This document shows positions 62,138 through 64,000 of a DNA stretch of 64,000 nucleotides, in pieces. The translations under genes were made by a program, and so were the position numbers. How positions within the stretch are numbered: position 1 is the stretch's first letter; each line of letters begins with the position of its first letter. The notes beneath the pieces are model-generated. The model was not told the DNA's origin. It made no database searches and saw only the letters and a program-made list of their open reading frames with translations. This stretch comes from Candidatus Dormiibacterota bacterium (GTDB taxonomy: Bacteria > Vulcanimicrobiota > Vulcanimicrobiia > Vulcanimicrobiales > Vulcanimicrobiaceae), in contig DATKQG010000035.1 in assembly GCA_035532835.1 (NCBI GenBank), positions 1 to 64,000 of the forward strand, given 5' to 3'.

Positions 62138-62927
62138 CCCAGCCGGCCGCGAGTTCGTCGCGCACGCGGCGCGCCAGAGCGCGGGGCTGGATCGCCGCCG
62201 GCCGGTTGAGGCGCTCGCCGGGCGGGCGCAAACCGCTGCCGTCGCGCAGCGCCGCGCCGAGCGCGCGCGCGAGGGCAGCATACTCTTCATCGGTTGGCGC
62301 CTGCGGATCGGCAACCTCGAACAACGCGTCGATCGCGCCGAGACGCGCAAAGGATGCAATATCTCGCGCGGTTGCCGGGACCTCGCTTGCGATGCGCGCG
62401 AGATCGCCGCGCTGCATGCGCGTTACGCGCGCGACGGCCGGCTCCGACATCACGTGGACGTCGACGCCGGGGTCATCCAACGCGCCGATCCATCCGGCTT
62501 GCATGCCGTGCGCGAGAAACGCTCCGGATATCGCTTTACCGACGATCAACGCCGCGACGGGGTGACCGCTCCTGCGCGCTTGCACGTAGGCATCGACCGA
62601 TGCTGCCAGCGCGCGCTGCAGGCCGATCGCTTCCTCTCGTATCCCGAATGCCTGGCCGGGAACGTCGACCAGCGCCACGATCGCCGAGTTCGGCGGGACG
62701 CCGCGCACCGCCGCTGCAACGCCAAAGGCTTCGTCGATGCCCATCTCGCCCGAACGCGCGCGTGGGAAACGCGCTTGCGGCGCGGGGACGACCGCGATCC
62801 AACGCACCGGCAACCCGTCGAGCGGCGCGTCCGCAGCGAGCACCGATGCGGGGAGTCCATCGGCTCGCGCGCCGCCGGCCGCGAAGCGCTCGAACCACGC
62901 GCGTCCGCGCGAAACCTCTTCGCTCAC
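62130..62927 (-). CDS. mdcE: Malonate decarboxylase gamma subunit
   Basis: A 265-residue carboxyltransferase-like protein with GEMGIDEAFGVAAAVRGVP, ALVDVPGQAFGIREEAIGL, and ALIVGKAISGAFLAHGMQAGWI. With the beta subunit it forms the malonyl-S-ACP decarboxylase. It follows mdcD with an ATGA-type overlap. Confidence 0.9.
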   Translation of the reverse strand: MSEEVSRGRAWFERFAAGGARADGLPASVLAADAPLDGLPVRWIAVVPAPQARFPRARSGEMGIDEAFGVAAAVRGVPPNSAIVALVDVPGQAFGIREEAIGLQRALAASVDAYVQARRSGHPVAALIVGKAISGAFLAHGMQAGWIGALDDPGVDVHVMSEPAVARVTRMQRGDLARIASEVPATARDIASFARLGAIDALFEVADPQAPTDEEYAALARALGAALRDGSGLRPPGERLNRPAAIQPRALARRVRDELAAGWDA

Positions 62928-63730
62928 GGCGTTATGCCGTACGCGCGCAAAAACGCCTCGCGCTCCAAACCGGGGTCGGGAAACTCCGGGCGTTCGATCG
63001 CAACGAACGGTCGGTTCCGGACGAACGCATCTTCAACTGCGGCGCGGATATCGGGCATGTCGTCGGCCACCAGCGCGGTAGCGTGGCCTTGCGCGAAGCG
63101 GCGCCGCCCTCCCGTCACCTTCCAGACCAACGGACGATTCGATGCGTCGAACTCGTCGGCACCGGCCTCCGTTTCAACCACGTCCGGACCGTTGAGGCCG
63201 ACGCGGGCGCCCTCGGTCACGATGACCTCGTTGCAGAGCGCGGTGACGATCGACATGCCGCCGTAGACGCCGACGCGTCCCGCAATCACCGCGACAACCG
63301 GCTGGTGCGTGCGCAACGCGGCGACCGCATCGCAGATTTCGGCGATGGCCAGCAAGCCGAGGTTGGCTTCCTGCAGACGAATGCCCCCGCTATCGAATGC
63401 GAGCACCACGCGCGTGGGCGTCCCGCGCTCTGCGTCGCGCCGCGCGAGTTCGAGCGATGCGGCGATCTTCGCGCCGCCGATCTCGCCGATCGCTCCGCCC
63501 AAGAAACGGCCGTCGGTCGCCGCCACGCAGGCACGCACCCCGCCGAGCGTTCCGCGTGCGACGACCACGCCGTCGTCGGATTGCGACACGACGCCTTGCG
63601 CGGCGAGATACGGCGATCGCATGCGCGCAAACGGATCGAGCAGTTCACGAAACGTGCCCGGATCGAGCAATGTTCGAGCCCGCTCGCGAGCATTGCGTTC
63701 CGCGTAGGAATCGCCGATATGTGGGGTCAT
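62924..63730 (-). CDS. mdcD: Malonate decarboxylase beta subunit
   Basis: A 268-residue crotonase-fold carboxyltransferase subunit from the ATG at 63730 (MTPHIGDSYAERNARERART). It has VVLAFDSGGIRLQEANLGLLAIAEICDAV and GRVGVYGGMSIVTALCNEVIV. It overlaps mdcC by 4 bases. In-frame sequence to 63937 is a shadow of mdcC. Confidence 0.91.
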   Translation of the reverse strand: MTPHIGDSYAERNARERARTLLDPGTFRELLDPFARMRSPYLAAQGVVSQSDDGVVVARGTLGGVRACVAATDGRFLGGAIGEIGGAKIAASLELARRDAERGTPTRVVLAFDSGGIRLQEANLGLLAIAEICDAVAALRTHQPVVAVIAGRVGVYGGMSIVTALCNEVIVTEGARVGLNGPDVVETEAGADEFDASNRPLVWKVTGGRRRFAQGHATALVADDMPDIRAAVEDAFVRNRPFVAIERPEFPDPGLEREAFLRAYGITP

Positions 63731-64000
63731 CGCGCCTGCTCCAGGGCCTGTTCCAGGCGCATGGCGACAACCGCCGGCGTCGCACCGAAGTCGTCGATTT
63801 CCAATCGCACCGCGATCGAATGGCGCGCGAAAAACCGCGCCAACACGGCTTCCCACGTCGTCGCGTACCCGCCCACGCTCGTGCGAACGGTCACCGATGC
63901 CGAGGGCTCCGGCGAAGGCTCCAAGAGCAGTTCGCAATTCCCCGACGCCACGACCCCAACGTGGGCACGCCGCGCGACGTGCGCGGATGCGGGATAGGTA
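63727..64000 (-). CDS. mdcC: Malonate decarboxylase acyl carrier subunit (5' end outside window)
   Basis: The frame stays open to the window edge and reads AHVGVVASGNCELLLEPSP. This matches the GVV-SG-x-EVL block of the delta subunit, whose serine in 'SG' carries the prosthetic group. Downstream VAMRLEQALEQAR closes the domain. The family's usual length is about 100 residues, so only a few N-terminal residues are missing. An apparent start at 63951 cuts into the conserved block and is rejected. mdcA should lie beyond the edge. Confidence 0.88.
   Translation of the reverse strand, partial: TYPASAHVARRAHVGVVASGNCELLLEPSPEPSASVTVRTSVGGYATTWEAVLARFFARHSIAVRLEIDDFGATPAVVAMRLEQALEQAR

Overview
The window comes from a high-G+C bacterium and is dominated by a flagellar, motor and chemotaxis supercluster. 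Several features are of the type usual in Gram-positive-like flagellar regions: FlbD, a FliY-like FliN, CheC, a TIGR02530-type protein, and a free-standing FlhB-like protein beside a second FliK-like protein. The clear LexA box is of the GAAC-N4-GTTC type. No rRNA, tRNA or CRISPR array was seen. My best guess at lineage is a deep-branching high-G+C phylum such as Eremiobacterota (WPS-2). This is inference from gene style and no search was run.

Layout. 1-1.9 kb: imuA and a partial imuB (DNA-damage mutasome) behind a LexA-type operator that fills a promoter spacer. 1.9-6.9 kb: a visibly lower-G+C accessory island. It holds a dead IS1595-type transposase, a STAND-like ATPase with a C-terminal R-x4-H (HEPN-like) motif, a tiny ORF, and an overlapping pair made of an LPO_1073/Vpar_1526-like protein and a small membrane protein. 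The last two share an 'S-x-NIQ' motif. 7-15.5 kb (minus strand): secreted protein, cheW, cheA, cheC, cheY, a PilZ protein, flhA and flhB, with a sigma-28-like promoter ahead of cheY. 15.7-16.7 kb: a plus-strand lipoprotein with beta-propeller-like repeats. 16.8-36.9 kb (minus strand): fliF-fliG-fliH-fliI-fliJ-motE-like, then trpE, trpG and aroF, then fliK-flgD-TIGR02530-flgE-flbD-motA-motB-fliM-fliN-fliO-fliP-fliQ-fliR. The tryptophan genes sit inside the flagellar cluster. Two short leader ORFs rich in Trp codons precede trpE and aroF, and the second is followed by a strong intrinsic terminator.

37-42 kb: a two-component system, hpt, a GH125 glycosidase and purA in one overlapping run, then a divergent formate/nitrite-type channel. 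42.8-48.8 kb: recX, recA, ftsY, the FlhB-like protein, the second FliK-like protein, a small protein and the flagellar sigma factor fliA. 48.9-52 kb: cheB, cheR and an FAD oxidoreductase of the geranylgeranyl-reductase type. 52.1-55 kb: a soluble and a membrane pyrophosphatase side by side. 55.1-59.8 kb: a branched-chain amino acid (Liv)-type ABC transporter. 59.8-64 kb (minus strand): malonate decarboxylase genes mdcC, D, E, G, B and H, with mdcC cut by the window edge.

How it works together. FliA, encoded here, plausibly drives the che operon and perhaps fliF. The export gate, switch, stator, hook and signalling genes form a nearly complete motility module. The rod genes, flagellin and fliE are not in the window. 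Attenuators in the middle of the flagellar run could tie hook genes downstream of aroF to tryptophan status.
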